Below are positions 45,973-54,841 of a DNA stretch of 64,000 nt, in pieces. Under the pieces are notes generated by a model. The model was not told where the DNA came from, ran no database searches, and was given only the letters and a program-made list of their open reading frames with translations. The position numbers were made by a program, and so were the translations under genes. Origin of the DNA: Methanosarcina flavescens (GTDB lineage Archaea; Halobacteriota; Methanosarcinia; Methanosarcinales; Methanosarcinaceae); contig NZ_CP032683.1 of assembly GCF_001304615.2 (NCBI RefSeq), positions 1,054,001 to 1,118,000 on the forward strand. Reading direction: 5' to 3'. The number at the start of each line of letters is the position of its first letter. The stretch's first letter is position 1.

Positions 45973-48297
45973 ATGACGCAGAAGAACGGATATATGCGAT
46001 ATTTTACAAAACAAAGCTGCTACCCCAATCAGGCAGAAGCCATGGAGAGAATTCATTCGGCTATCCAGCGGAAGAAAATCGTGCTCTTTGAAGGAGCTTG
46101 CGGGACAGGCAAGACCCTAAGTGCACTTGCTCCTTCTTTGAGTGTGGGGAAAAAACTCGATAAAGTCATTATTATAGTCACAAATGTACATCAGCAGATG
46201 GTTCAGTTTATACATGAGGCAAGAGAGATCTCCCGAGTTAACGATATAAAAGCAATTGTTTTTAAGGGCAAGACTTCTATGTGCCCTGAAAACCTTGATT
46301 ATGAAGAATGCAGGCTTAAAGGGGAAAATACATATGATCTCCTTGACCTTGAGAGGGAAGTCTCTTCAAAGGAAAAAGAGCTAAAAGACGCTTATGAGAA
46401 GCACAAACGAACAAAAGACCCTGCCCTTCATGCCTTGCGAAATGAGCTTGAAAAAGAACTGGAAGAGGCAAGGACAAAAGCTCAGGCTTTAAGGAACAAT
46501 TCCTGCCCGAAGCTTTATGAAGTGCTGAGATTTGAAGGAAACGAATTCTCCACCTGGCTTTTTTCCGATGTAAGAAGTCCAGAAGAAGTGCTTGAATATG
46601 CAGAAGACCGCGATATGTGCGGGTATGAGTTGCTTAAAAAGGAACTTAAAAATACCGAGCTTCTAATCTGTAATTTCCATCATGTGCTCAATGCCGAAAT
46701 CTTTATGACTCTACTTAAATGGCTTGAACGCGACCCTGAGGATATTATCCTGATTTTTGACGAGGCACATAATATTGAAGCGTCTGCTCGCTCCCATTCT
46801 TCAATAACACTCTCGGAACTGACTATTGAAAAAGCCCTTTCTGAAGTAGGTGAGACTCCCGAGCATGACAATTCTCCTTTTTTCAAGGCAGAAACTGGTT
46901 CAGGCATCGGCATTCCTCTTGATCAGGACTATGCAGCTCGATTATATGCGAAAAAGCTGTTTACCTGTTTTCTGACCGCCCTCAGAGATACATATGACTC
47001 GAAATTGAAATTCGGGGAAAGAAACAGGCTTGGTAAGAACTGGCAGGACATTCAGATAAGTGACCCTTATGAACGTCTTGACATCCTGAAAGCCCACTTC
47101 TTGCGAAGTGCAGTAAAAGAAGGGTTTGGGGATGAAGAAAAGGTGCTTATTCGGTTACGTGAAATTGGTGAATTCGGTGGAAGGCTGGAAGAAATATATG
47201 CTGAAAATTACAAAAAAGGGCTGCTTTCCGTCCCGAAACGTTCCCAGATACGGTATGTTGCTGATTTTCTATCTTCTTATCTTGTGCTTTCGGACAGACA
47301 GAACTATTATCCTATCCTGAACGTGCGAAGGGATCTCAAAAGTGACAGGATAACTGGCAGGATAGAGCTTTTCACATGCATCCCTAAAAACGTAACTCAG
47401 CCTTTGCTGGATTCCGTTTATGCATCAGTGCTCATGTCGGCTACACTCCAGCCCTTTGAAATGATCAAATCTACACTCGGCATCTCAAGGGAAGTGGAAG
47501 AAATTTCTTACGGCACTACCTTTCCCAGTGAAAGAAGGCTCACACTTGCGGTTTCAGTTCCTCCTCTTTTTGCAAAGAACCGGGGCAGTCCTGAAACACT
47601 TGAGAGCCTTAAAGAAGCTTTGCTTGCAGCTACTGTTGCATCAGCCGGAAACGTAATTATCTATTTTCAGAGCTATGCTGAAGCGCTCCGTTATACTAAA
47701 CTCCTGGAGCCTGAGCTTTCTATCCCCATTTTCCTTGACGAGACAGGGGTTTCAGCTAAGGAAATCCGCGAAAAGTTCTTTAGAATAGGGGAGCAGGGAG
47801 GAAAAGCCTTACTTGTAACCTATCTCTGGGGAACACTAAGCGAAGGTGTTGATTTCAGGGATTCAAGAGGCAGGACAGTAATTGTGGTTGGAGTGGGATA
47901 TCCGGCTTTAAACGACCGTATCAAAGCTGTCGAGTCTGCCTATGACACAGTTTTTGGTTGTGGGGAAGGCTGGGAATTTGCAGTCCAGGTGCCGACAATC
48001 AGGAAGGTCAGACAGGCAATGGGAAGAGTGGTACGCTCTCCGGAAGATTATGGGGTAAGGATTCTTCTCGATTCCCGCTATCAGGGCTCTCAGGTACGTA
48101 AACTTGGGAAATTTTCGGTTTTTGATCATTTCCCGCCTGAAAAAAGGAAAGAATTCATTGATGTCGCGCCAGGGGATGTGGGTAGTCTCGTGGAAGATTT
48201 TTTTGCCCATATAACATTAGATAATCCCGAAAAAGAGGATCTGGAATCCCGGACTTCAAGTCGGCTGGATTTTGGAAGCCTTGCAGAGAAGCTTTGA
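45973..48297 (+). CDS. XPD/Rad3-type DNA helicase
   Basis: The 774-aa protein has the Walker A EGACGTGKTLSAL (residues ~40-52), four Cys that may hold the [4Fe-4S] cluster (C104, C113, C178, C216) with a coiled insert between the second and third, the DEAH-type FDEAHNIE box, and C-terminal helicase motifs (SEGVDFRDSRGR, QAMGRVVRSPEDYG). It is a 5'-3' superfamily 2 helicase linked to nucleotide excision repair and replication. No repair partner is next to it here. Confidence 0.9.
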   Translation: MTQKNGYMRYFTKQSCYPNQAEAMERIHSAIQRKKIVLFEGACGTGKTLSALAPSLSVGKKLDKVIIIVTNVHQQMVQFIHEAREISRVNDIKAIVFKGKTSMCPENLDYEECRLKGENTYDLLDLEREVSSKEKELKDAYEKHKRTKDPALHALRNELEKELEEARTKAQALRNNSCPKLYEVLRFEGNEFSTWLFSDVRSPEEVLEYAEDRDMCGYELLKKELKNTELLICNFHHVLNAEIFMTLLKWLERDPEDIILIFDEAHNIEASARSHSSITLSELTIEKALSEVGETPEHDNSPFFKAETGSGIGIPLDQDYAARLYAKKLFTCFLTALRDTYDSKLKFGERNRLGKNWQDIQISDPYERLDILKAHFLRSAVKEGFGDEEKVLIRLREIGEFGGRLEEIYAENYKKGLLSVPKRSQIRYVADFLSSYLVLSDRQNYYPILNVRRDLKSDRITGRIELFTCIPKNVTQPLLDSVYASVLMSATLQPFEMIKSTLGISREVEEISYGTTFPSERRLTLAVSVPPLFAKNRGSPETLESLKEALLAATVASAGNVIIYFQSYAEALRYTKLLEPELSIPIFLDETGVSAKEIREKFFRIGEQGGKALLVTYLWGTLSEGVDFRDSRGRTVIVVGVGYPALNDRIKAVESAYDTVFGCGEGWEFAVQVPTIRKVRQAMGRVVRSPEDYGVRILLDSRYQGSQVRKLGKFSVFDHFPPEKRKEFIDVAPGDVGSLVEDFFAHITLDNPEKEDLESRTSSRLDFGSLAEKL

Positions 48298-48733
48298 AAC
48301 TTTTTGAGCAGAGAAATTTAAAATTACGCGGTTTTGGTAAAAATAGTTGCTCATTATAGTTGTTCAAGTATACCCAATTATCTGGAAACTGATATTTTTA
48401 TTTAATGAGCCTATTTCAAAGCTATCTCTAGTCGGTTTGAGTTAACATCTCGGAGTAGGTAAATTAAGATCAGCAGAACTAAACAGAATACCTGCTTTTA
48501 GTCAAAATACAAATTATCTTATAAATAATGTAAAAAATTGCTCTTAAAAACAATAAACTTCTTTTCTGAAATTGAAAGCAGCTTTAAATTAGTGGACGTA
48601 GATTATTTTATTAACATTAAATCCGAATATAATTTCTAAGAATTTTGATTAAATTAGATTAAAAACAAAAAATTATGGAAAATCTTTATTATCCTTATAG
48701 ACGAAACAATATACAAAAAAAGGGGATGGAAAG
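48298..48733. other. Intergenic, AT-rich, nothing recognised
   Basis: About 436 bases between xpd and the GerW-like gene. AAGGGGATGG just before 48734 is a ribosome binding site. Confidence 0.35.
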
Positions 48734-49240
48734 TTGGGTGTAGAAGACACTATTAGAGAAATTGCAAGCGAACTTGAGAAAATCGCGACTACCAAAACCG
48801 TAGTAGGAGACCCTATTACTGCTGCCGGGAAAACAATTATTCCGATTTCAAAAATTAGTATGGGTTTCGGAGCAGGCGGAGGAGAGGGGAAGAGAGACTC
48901 TGAATCCGGATACGGTGGAGGCGGGGGGGCAGGCGCGAAGATTGAGCCTGTAGCGTTCATTATGCTTTCCGAAGAAGAAGCTAGAATCTTCCGAATCTCG
49001 GAAAGAGGTGATGCTGGGTCGCTTATTAGTTCGATTCCTGACCTTGTGCCTGAAATTATGGACAAGCTTAAAGGCATGAGAGGCAAGAAAAAAGAAGAAA
49101 AGGCTGAGGAAACAATATTTAAAGAAAGGGAAGTTTCGGAAAAAGAGATTTTGGAAAAAAAAGTTCCGGAGAAAGAAGTTCCGAAAAAGGAGACCGTAGA
49201 GGAAACAGAGATTAAGATTGAAGAGGGATGCGTTCACTGA
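48734..49240 (+). CDS. GerW/YtfJ-like protein
   Basis: TTG at 48734, after AAAAAGGGGATGGAAAG, begins a 168-aa protein with the GerW/YtfJ pattern: DTIREIASELEKIATTKTVVGDP, PISKISMGFGAGGGEG (Gly-rich middle), and VAFIMLSEEEARI. The last ~55 residues are a charged Lys/Glu repeat. In Bacillus, YtfJ is linked to spore lysozyme resistance, a role that cannot apply here. The next gene, a DUF2953 protein, is the same neighbour as in Bacillus (ytfI). Confidence 0.85.
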   Translation: MGVEDTIREIASELEKIATTKTVVGDPITAAGKTIIPISKISMGFGAGGGEGKRDSESGYGGGGGAGAKIEPVAFIMLSEEEARIFRISERGDAGSLISSIPDLVPEIMDKLKGMRGKKKEEKAEETIFKEREVSEKEILEKKVPEKEVPKKETVEETEIKIEEGCVH

Positions 49241-49348
49241 ATTTCTGGAATTTAAAACCTTTTAAGGGAATTTTTCCAGGGATTGGAATTTTAAAAATCC
49301 GGGCTTCGGGATAGTCAGGGCTATCCCTTTCTCCCTAACCTGTTTAGT

Positions 49349-50227
49349 ATGCTGGCAATCTATATTCTCCTGTTTGTTCTCCTATTGATTTTATTCATAC
49401 TTATTACAGCAATAGGTTTCACCTTCAAGCTTAATGTTCTCAGTCTGGAAGAGAAGAAAGAACTCAGAGGCATATTTACTGTAAAATGGCTGCTCTTTTC
49501 CCATACTTTCTCAGTTGAGGAACCTGGAGAAAGAGAGAGCCCTCTTGAAGAGCCCGAAATACCGATAGAGGGTGCAATAATAACAGGGGAACAAGGGGAA
49601 GCTGGTCCACAGGAACCTGAAAGAGTGCGAGCCGTTACAGAAACAAAGGATAAGGTTGAGACAGGGGAAAGAAGGGAGACTGAAGAAAAAAGGCTGAAAG
49701 AGGAAAGAGTAGAAGTATATGAAGATAAAAAGGAGAAAATACGCGAGGATAAATGTAAAAGAGGTATAATTGCAAGGATAAGGGGAAAAAATGAGCCTGA
49801 AGAGGAGAAAGCCCCACAAACGGGAATGACCACCAGGGAAAAACTTCATTGGGGCTTTGAAGCGTATAAATCCTTGAAAAAACCTATGCTTCGTTTATTT
49901 TTCGATTTGTTTAAAGGGATAAAAATTAAGCGTCTGGATTCTTACATGGCTTTTGGTCTTGACGATCCGGCAGACACGGGCATACTTTGTGGATTCATAC
50001 ATTCTATTGCGGGATTGGTCTACAACCGATGCAGGCACTGCAGTTTTTCTATTAATCCTGTGTTTATGAATCCGATAATGGATTTTCGGGGGAGTATAGA
50101 GATTCGTGTAAGAATATATTCTCTGATTTTCCCAATGCTAAGATTTATGCTAAACCGGAAAACTTTATCTTTTACCTATTTGATTATTAAGGAAAAAGTT
50201 TGGGGGAGATGGAAGTCCAACTCCTAA
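49349..50227 (+). CDS. DUF2953 membrane-anchored protein
   Basis: The 292-aa protein has an N-terminal membrane helix (AIYILLFVLLLILFILITAIGF), a DUF2953 start (LSLEEKKELRGIFTVKWLLFSH), a Lys/Glu-rich linker (~65-165), and a C-terminal DUF2953 end: GLDDPADTGILCGF, PVFMNPIMDFRGSIEIRVR, and RWK at the end. Function unknown; it is co-directional with the GerW-like gene, as in Bacillus. A 108-base gap separates the two. Confidence 0.8.
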   Translation: MLAIYILLFVLLLILFILITAIGFTFKLNVLSLEEKKELRGIFTVKWLLFSHTFSVEEPGERESPLEEPEIPIEGAIITGEQGEAGPQEPERVRAVTETKDKVETGERRETEEKRLKEERVEVYEDKKEKIREDKCKRGIIARIRGKNEPEEEKAPQTGMTTREKLHWGFEAYKSLKKPMLRLFFDLFKGIKIKRLDSYMAFGLDDPADTGILCGFIHSIAGLVYNRCRHCSFSINPVFMNPIMDFRGSIEIRVRIYSLIFPMLRFMLNRKTLSFTYLIIKEKVWGRWKSNS

Positions 50228-50261
50228 GCTTTAAGAATAGGTAATGAGGATACAGATAAAC

Positions 50262-50717
50262 ATGATTAGAGTAGTGTCTCCGGCCAGACTACATCTTACC
50301 CTAATAGACCTCAATGCAGAGATAGGCAGGGTTGATGGGGGAGCAGGAATTACCCTGGAATCTCCTGGCCTGGAAATCTCTGCAGTTGAAGCTGATACTA
50401 TCGAAGTCATAGGTGATCCTCTTCTCGCAGGCAGAATGCGAAAAGCCGCACAGGCTCTTCTCCCGGCAGGAAAAGGAATAAGGATCCAAATTGATGATAG
50501 CTTTCCCGATCATGTAGGGCTCGGTTCAGGGACTCAGGCCGCACTATCAGCAGCAGCAGCCGCAAACAGAATATATGGACTCGGGAAAAGCGTCCGGGAA
50601 CTTGCAGTTGCGGTAGGTAGGGGCGGTACTTCCGGAATCGGAGTCGCAGCTTTTGAGAACGGCGGTTTTATTCTGGATGGGGGGCACAAATTCAAAGGTG
50701 AACTACCACTGAGCTAA
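50262..50717 (+). pseudogene. mptG: 5' part of mptG (beta-RFAP synthase), interrupted by an IS200/IS605 element
   Basis: Residues from MIRVVSPARLHLTLIDL through DHVGLGSGTQAALSAAAAAN and GRGGTSGIGVAAFENGGFILDGG match the N-terminal half of beta-ribofuranosylaminobenzene 5'-phosphate synthase (GHMP-kinase fold), the first committed step of methanopterin synthesis. Native coding stops at GAA 50702; the following codons (LPLS, TAA) come from the IS. GAGGAT nine bases before ATG 50262 supports this start; ATG 50244 has no proper site. The second half is 52412-52942. Confidence 0.88.
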
Positions 50718-50728
50718 AGACTCAGTGG
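50706..50728. repeat. Subterminal hairpin of the IS605-type element, tnpB side
   Basis: A perfect 8-bp stem (CCACTGAG/CTCAGTGG) with loop CTAAAGA. This is the end where a tnpB-linked omega RNA would finish; its guide would then run into mptG sequence below 50703. Confidence 0.75.
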
Positions 50729-50805
50729 CTTCCTGTTTCATTCCCCTTTCTACTGAAAGCAAGTCAACAGGCTCTTCCCCGCGTTCCGCAGGTGTTGAAT
50801 AGGTT

Positions 50806-51915
50806 TCAAACCCCTATTAGGTTTTGATCTATGAGAGCGAATTTCTTAATGTTGATAGCGGCGTTAATGTCCCTATCATGCTTTGTTTTACAATCTGGGC
50901 AAGTCCATTCTCTATCTTTCAATTGAAGCTCTTTATTGTGGTATCCACACACACTACAGAGCTTAGAAGAGGGTTCAAATTGTCCTATTCTCAGAACAGT
51001 TTTCCCAAACCATTGAGCCTTATATTCCAACTTTGTTACAAAACTACTCCATGCAGAATCACTTATAGCCTGTGCTAAATGATGATTCTTAACCATGCCT
51101 TTAACATTTAGAGTTTCCAGAGCTACAGCTTGGTTTTCGCTAACAAGTCTAAAAGAGAGTTTGTTCTGGAAGTCATTTCTCTGATTTGTTATTTTGTCAT
51201 AGAGTACAGCAAGTCTTCGTTTAGCTTTTGCTCTGTTCTTAGAGCCTTTCTGTTTCCTTGATACTCTTTTCTGTAATACTTTGAGCCTTTTAAGAGAGTT
51301 TTTCAAGTACTTTGGATTCTCAACCGTTTCTCCTGTTGAAAGGACAGCAAAGTCTTTGATACCTACATCAATTCCTACTGTTGTTGATTCTGTGAAAGTT
51401 TCCTTTACTGGAAGTTCTTTTCCATCTTCAACAAGGATACTAATGTAGTAATCTCCTTTACAAGTCTTTGAAACGGTTGCTGTTTTCAACTCACCTTCAA
51501 AGTGTCTGTGCAGAACTGCTTTAATCTCTCCAATTTTAGGAAGCTTAACAGTGTTGTTTTCAAAATCAACACTATAGTGCTGAGGTACTGGGAAAGACTG
51601 TATAGGATTCTTTTTAGACTTAAATTTAGGGAATCCGTTCTTTTCTCTAAAGAATCTAGTGAAAGCGGACTCTACTTGTTTAGTCATTCCCTGTAATGAT
51701 TGAGAGTTTACCTCACCTAACCATTCATTAGAGGTTTTTAAAGCTGGAATTAATTTGTTTAAGTCAAACCTAGAAATAGACTTTCCAGTTTGTTCATATG
51801 TTTTAATTTTCTGACTGAGTGCCCAGTTATAGACAAAGCGGCAGCTACCTATGTGCTGATTAAGTTTACCAGCTTGGGCTTCTGTCGGATATAGTCTAAA
51901 CTTGAACGCTTTCAT
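50806..51915 (-). CDS. tnpB: TnpB-like RNA-guided nuclease of the IS605-type element
   Basis: The ~370-aa form starts at MKAFKFRLYPTEAQ (51915); upstream codons to 52011 are not part of it. RuvC motifs are present: GIDVGIKDFA (Asp), ALETLNVKGM (Glu), and DRDINAAINI (Asp). A CSVCGYHN ... CPDCKTKH zinc finger sits before the last motif. All catalytic residues look intact. It lies back to back with tnpA. The 3' end of the gene and the flanking end of the element may make the guide RNA. Confidence 0.9.
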   Translation of the reverse strand: MKAFKFRLYPTEAQAGKLNQHIGSCRFVYNWALSQKIKTYEQTGKSISRFDLNKLIPALKTSNEWLGEVNSQSLQGMTKQVESAFTRFFREKNGFPKFKSKKNPIQSFPVPQHYSVDFENNTVKLPKIGEIKAVLHRHFEGELKTATVSKTCKGDYYISILVEDGKELPVKETFTESTTVGIDVGIKDFAVLSTGETVENPKYLKNSLKRLKVLQKRVSRKQKGSKNRAKAKRRLAVLYDKITNQRNDFQNKLSFRLVSENQAVALETLNVKGMVKNHHLAQAISDSAWSSFVTKLEYKAQWFGKTVLRIGQFEPSSKLCSVCGYHNKELQLKDREWTCPDCKTKHDRDINAAINIKKFALIDQNLIGV

Positions 51916-51963
51916 CATACATGGTATTATATGCTTTACCAACATATATAGTTTTTGGTAAAT

Positions 51964-52359
51964 ATGGAGTATGAGCACAAGAATCACAGTAAGTTTTTGC
52001 TTATGTACCATGTTATTTTTGTTTGCAAGTACAGGAAAAAGATATTAGAACCACTTAACGCAGAACTTAAACAGACTATTCACGATATTGAAAAAGAGTC
52101 TGACTTTGAAATACTGGAAATGGAAACTGACAAAGATCATATCCACATGTTAATTAAGAGTGAGCCTAAAGTTTCAGTTGTATCTATAGTTAGAAAACTG
52201 AAACAAGAGACTACAAATAGGTTATGGAAAAGTCAAGGCAACTATCTTAAAAGATATTATTGGGGAGAAAAGACTTTGTGGAGTGATGGGTATTTTGCCT
52301 CAACTATAGGAAATGTTAGTAAGGAAATAGCTGAGGCATACATCAGGAACCAAGGTTAA
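51964..52359 (+). CDS. tnpA: TnpA HUH transposase (IS200-like) of the element
   Basis: The ~131-aa protein has the Y1 transposase pattern: MYHVIFVCKYRKKIL at the start, the HUH motif in DKDHIHMLIKSEP, and the catalytic Tyr in AEAYIRNQG near the C-terminus. It cuts and joins single-stranded element ends at the hairpins. The frame could begin at TTG 51955. Both catalytic parts are present, so the element may still excise and restore mptG. Confidence 0.9.
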   Translation: MEYEHKNHSKFLLMYHVIFVCKYRKKILEPLNAELKQTIHDIEKESDFEILEMETDKDHIHMLIKSEPKVSVVSIVRKLKQETTNRLWKSQGNYLKRYYWGEKTLWSDGYFASTIGNVSKEIAEAYIRNQG

Positions 52360-52373
52360 GTTGACGCTTACAT

Positions 52374-52396
52374 CCACTAGGCTAAAGACCTAGTGG
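52374..52396. repeat. Subterminal hairpin of the IS605-type element, tnpA side
   Basis: CCACTAGG (52374-52381) and CCTAGTGG (52389-52396) pair perfectly around CTAAAGA, the same loop as at the other end. Confidence 0.75.
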
Positions 52397-52411
52397 TTTT
52401 ACGCTTCTTCC

Positions 52412-52942
52412 TATAAATGTGCATTTTCCCCTTCTGCAGCCAGCCATGTGCCTCCAGGACCTGTCCTCTTTAGAAGAAACTTCCCGGATTGGCCTATAGT
52501 CCTTGCAATTCCTAATAGCAAAGGGGCTCATGATGCTGAAGAGGTAGATATTTTTAAAAAATTCTGTCCAATTCCCCTTGCTGAAGTTCAGGAAATCTGC
52601 CATGTAATTCTAATGTTGATGCTTCCTGCACTTGTGGAGGAAGACCTGGAAAGTTTCGGCAGGGCAGTTAACTACTTCCAGACTGTAGGCTTTAAGAGAA
52701 GAGAAGTCGAGCTCCAATCTCAACCTGTTCTGGATATTATGAGATATATGCGTGATAATGGTGCAAGCGGCTCAGGCATCAGTTCTTTCGGCCCGGTGGT
52801 TTACGGAATTGTCGGAAGTCAAGGGGAAGGCAAAAGGCTACAGCAAGAAGTCCAGCGCATGCTTGACGAGTCCCTTGGCGGAAGAGCCCTGCTCACAAAG
52901 GCAAGAAACCGAGGTGCAGACGTTTTCGGGGGCCCGGATTGA
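52412..52942 (+). pseudogene. mptG: 3' part of mptG (beta-RFAP synthase)
   Basis: From TATAAATGTGCATTTTCC the frame reads YKCAFSPSAASHVPPGPVLF, then FPDWPIVLAIPN, MRYMRDNGASGSGISSFGP and FGGPD at the end, completing a ~147 + 177 residue enzyme of about 324 aa, the family length. Without IS excision it has no start of its own in a good context; GTG 52448 would give a 164-aa fragment. It overlaps nop5 by four bases (52939-52942), so it headed the nop5-flpA unit. Confidence 0.88.
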
Positions 52943-53949
52943 AGATCAATACCTGGTTTGGAGTTCTTGAGACAGACATGGCCGGAGAAATTTTGGAATC
53001 CAGACTTCTCCCAAAAAATGTCCGGGAGCTTGCCCTTAATTCTCTTTCTCTAAGGGATGGCAGGTTGAATCTTCCTCCTGAAGGCTTTGATCTTAAAGCT
53101 GCAGCTCTTGAGAGCGGGTTTGCAGAATCTTCGGCTGAATATTACTCTATTTTACACGAAATTGCTCTTGAAGCTGCAAAACTCCAGGTTTCAGGTGCTC
53201 TCACCCCTGACCAGCGAATTATTCAGGCTGTGGAAGCGCTCGACGATATTAATGAGACGTCAAATGTCCTTTCTGAAAGGCTTTCCGAATGGTATGGAGG
53301 TTATTTCCCGGAGAGTGGGTTAAGTGGAGAAGACCTCGCCCTTTTTATTATAAAATATGGTTCTCGCGAAAATGTTGGCTCGGAAGACCCATTTTATTCG
53401 AAAGCAAGTACTTCGATGGGTGCAAAACTTGAGTCTGCAGACGAAGCACTCCTTAAAGGTTTCGCAGAAAGTGTGCGCAGCCTCTATGAGCGAAGGCGAC
53501 AGCTTGAGGCTTATATTGAGAATAGCATGGAGTTGGTCGCACCCAACCTTAAACTTATTGCAGGTCCAATGCTTGGGGCAAGATTGATAAGTTTGGCAGG
53601 AAGCCTCGAAAAACTTGCTGAGTTCCCCTCCAGCACCATACAGGTTATAGGTGCTAGCAAAGCGCTTTTCAAACATCTCAGGGCTCGGGCTCCCTCTCCT
53701 AAGCACGGGATAATTTACAGTCATCCTCTGATAAATACTGCACCCTGGTGGGTAAGGGGAAAAATAGCGCGGGCTGTTGCATCAAAACTTTCCCTTGCTG
53801 CGCGAATGGACTTTTATTCCAGGGAAATAGATCCTTCTATTACGGAAAAACTTGAGGCAAAGGTTTCGCAGATCAGAGCTCAAAATCCCAGACCTCCTCT
53901 CAAAAGGCAGGAAATCGAAGCAAAGCCAAAGAAAAGGAGGAGAAGGTGA
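52939..53949 (+). CDS. Nop5 (Nop56/58) core protein of C/D sRNPs
   Basis: TTG at 52939 overlaps the mptG stop. The 336-aa protein has a Nop N-terminal domain (~1-130), a coiled-coil helix region (~135-210, LYERRRQLEAYIENSME) and the Nop domain with NLKLIAGPMLGARLISLAGSLEKLAEFPSSTIQVIGA (shown as GPMLGARLISLAG) and KHLRARAPSPKHGIIYSHPLI. The C-terminal KPKKRRRR tail is basic. It bridges L7Ae and fibrillarin on C/D RNAs, including the intron guide at 656-773. Confidence 0.92.
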   Translation: MKINTWFGVLETDMAGEILESRLLPKNVRELALNSLSLRDGRLNLPPEGFDLKAAALESGFAESSAEYYSILHEIALEAAKLQVSGALTPDQRIIQAVEALDDINETSNVLSERLSEWYGGYFPESGLSGEDLALFIIKYGSRENVGSEDPFYSKASTSMGAKLESADEALLKGFAESVRSLYERRRQLEAYIENSMELVAPNLKLIAGPMLGARLISLAGSLEKLAEFPSSTIQVIGASKALFKHLRARAPSPKHGIIYSHPLINTAPWWVRGKIARAVASKLSLAARMDFYSREIDPSITEKLEAKVSQIRAQNPRPPLKRQEIEAKPKKRRRR

Positions 53950-54630
53950 ATGATTGAAGTCAAAAAGCTGTCTGATGGAATCTTTGAAGTCATAAAAGAC
54001 AAAAAACAGCTTGCTACAAAAAACCTTGACCCCGGCAGAATAGTTTATGGGGAAAAACTGATCCCGGTAGAAGGAATTGAATACAGGACATGGGACCCTC
54101 GTAGGAGTAAGCTCGGAGCCATGATCCTTAAAAAGTTCAATATTCCCCTCAAGGAAGATTCGAAGGTGCTTTACCTCGGGGCAGCTTCAGGTACAACGGT
54201 CAGCCATGTTTCTGATATCGTCTCTGAAGGTGCAGTCTATGCTGTTGAATTTGCCCCGAGAAGTATGAGAGATCTGATAAGACTCGCATCAAGGAGGAAA
54301 AATATCTACCCGATTCTGGCTGATGCGGGAAAACCAGATAGTTACTCTCATCTCGTTGAGCCTGTGAACCTTATTTTTCAGGATGTTGCACAGCCTAACC
54401 AGGCCGAAATAGCTGCAAGAAACGCTGCCCGCTTTTTGAAAAAGGATGGAAACCTCATGCTTTCCATCAAAGCCCGGAGTATCGATACTGCAGCAAATCC
54501 AAAAGAGGTTTTTAAGGCAGAAGTGAAGAAACTCGAACAAGCTTTTGAGCCCAAATTTGAGATTCTTAATGCAAAGGAACTGAAGCCCTATCATGAAGAC
54601 CACCTTGGAGTCCTGGCGAAGTTGAAGTGA
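53950..54630 (+). CDS. flpA: Fibrillarin-like rRNA/tRNA 2'-O-methyltransferase
   Basis: The 226-aa protein has the SAM-binding DSKVLYLGAASGTTVSHVSDIV block (residues ~70-90) and the fibrillarin pattern EFAPRSMRDLIRLA, DVAQPNQAEIAARNAARFL, LSIKARSID. It methylates the 2'-OH of nucleotides chosen by C/D guides. The gene begins right after nop5 (TGA ATG), so they are translationally coupled. The IS605-type insertion upstream could reduce expression of both. Confidence 0.95.
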   Translation: MIEVKKLSDGIFEVIKDKKQLATKNLDPGRIVYGEKLIPVEGIEYRTWDPRRSKLGAMILKKFNIPLKEDSKVLYLGAASGTTVSHVSDIVSEGAVYAVEFAPRSMRDLIRLASRRKNIYPILADAGKPDSYSHLVEPVNLIFQDVAQPNQAEIAARNAARFLKKDGNLMLSIKARSIDTAANPKEVFKAEVKKLEQAFEPKFEILNAKELKPYHEDHLGVLAKLK

Positions 54631-54705
54631 CATACCTACTTTTCAAGAATTATCTGGTTTTTCAGGGGAAAGTTTTTATATTTCAGAAGACTAACCATAT
54701 TTTTT

Positions 54706-54786
54706 AAAGATCTCATGAGTAAATATTTTAAAGATTTCATGATTTTCATGAGTAGACATTTTGAAGATCTCATGAGTAAATATTTT
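54706..54786. repeat. Tandem 57-bp-period repeat after flpA
   Basis: AAAGATCTCATGAGTAAATA (54706-54725, continuing to 54729) recurs as GAAGATCTCATGAGTAAATA at 54763-54782, and a variant with TTTTCATGAGTAGACATTTT lies between at 54742-54762. A short intergenic tandem array with no ORF; possible transcript end region. Confidence 0.55.
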
Positions 54787-54841
54787 GCAGACTCCGTGAA
54801 GGGACATTAGCCTCTGAAGGGGGTTCAACCTTGTGGGCTAT

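Larger units (their letters stand above)
50703..52411 (-). mobile_element. IS200/IS605-type element (tnpA and tnpB divergent) inserted in mptG
   Basis: The two ends carry subterminal hairpins: CCACTGAG-CTAAAGA-CTCAGTGG (50706-50728) and CCACTAGG-CTAAAGA-CCTAGTGG (52374-52396), with the same loop CTAAAGA. No target duplication or terminal inverted repeat is seen, as expected for this family. Joining 50702 to 52412 restores the mptG frame (GGT GAA TAT AAA TGT), so insertion was precise; a one or two base shift of the limits is possible. The right end lies on the tnpB 3' side (50703), the left end near 52411, and the presumed target on the minus strand is TTTATA or similar. Confidence 0.88.

Noticed and set aside
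49360-49833. 157-codon minus-strand frame opposite DUF2953
   Set aside because: Ser/Leu-rich complement of the Lys/Glu-rich linker; not a gene.
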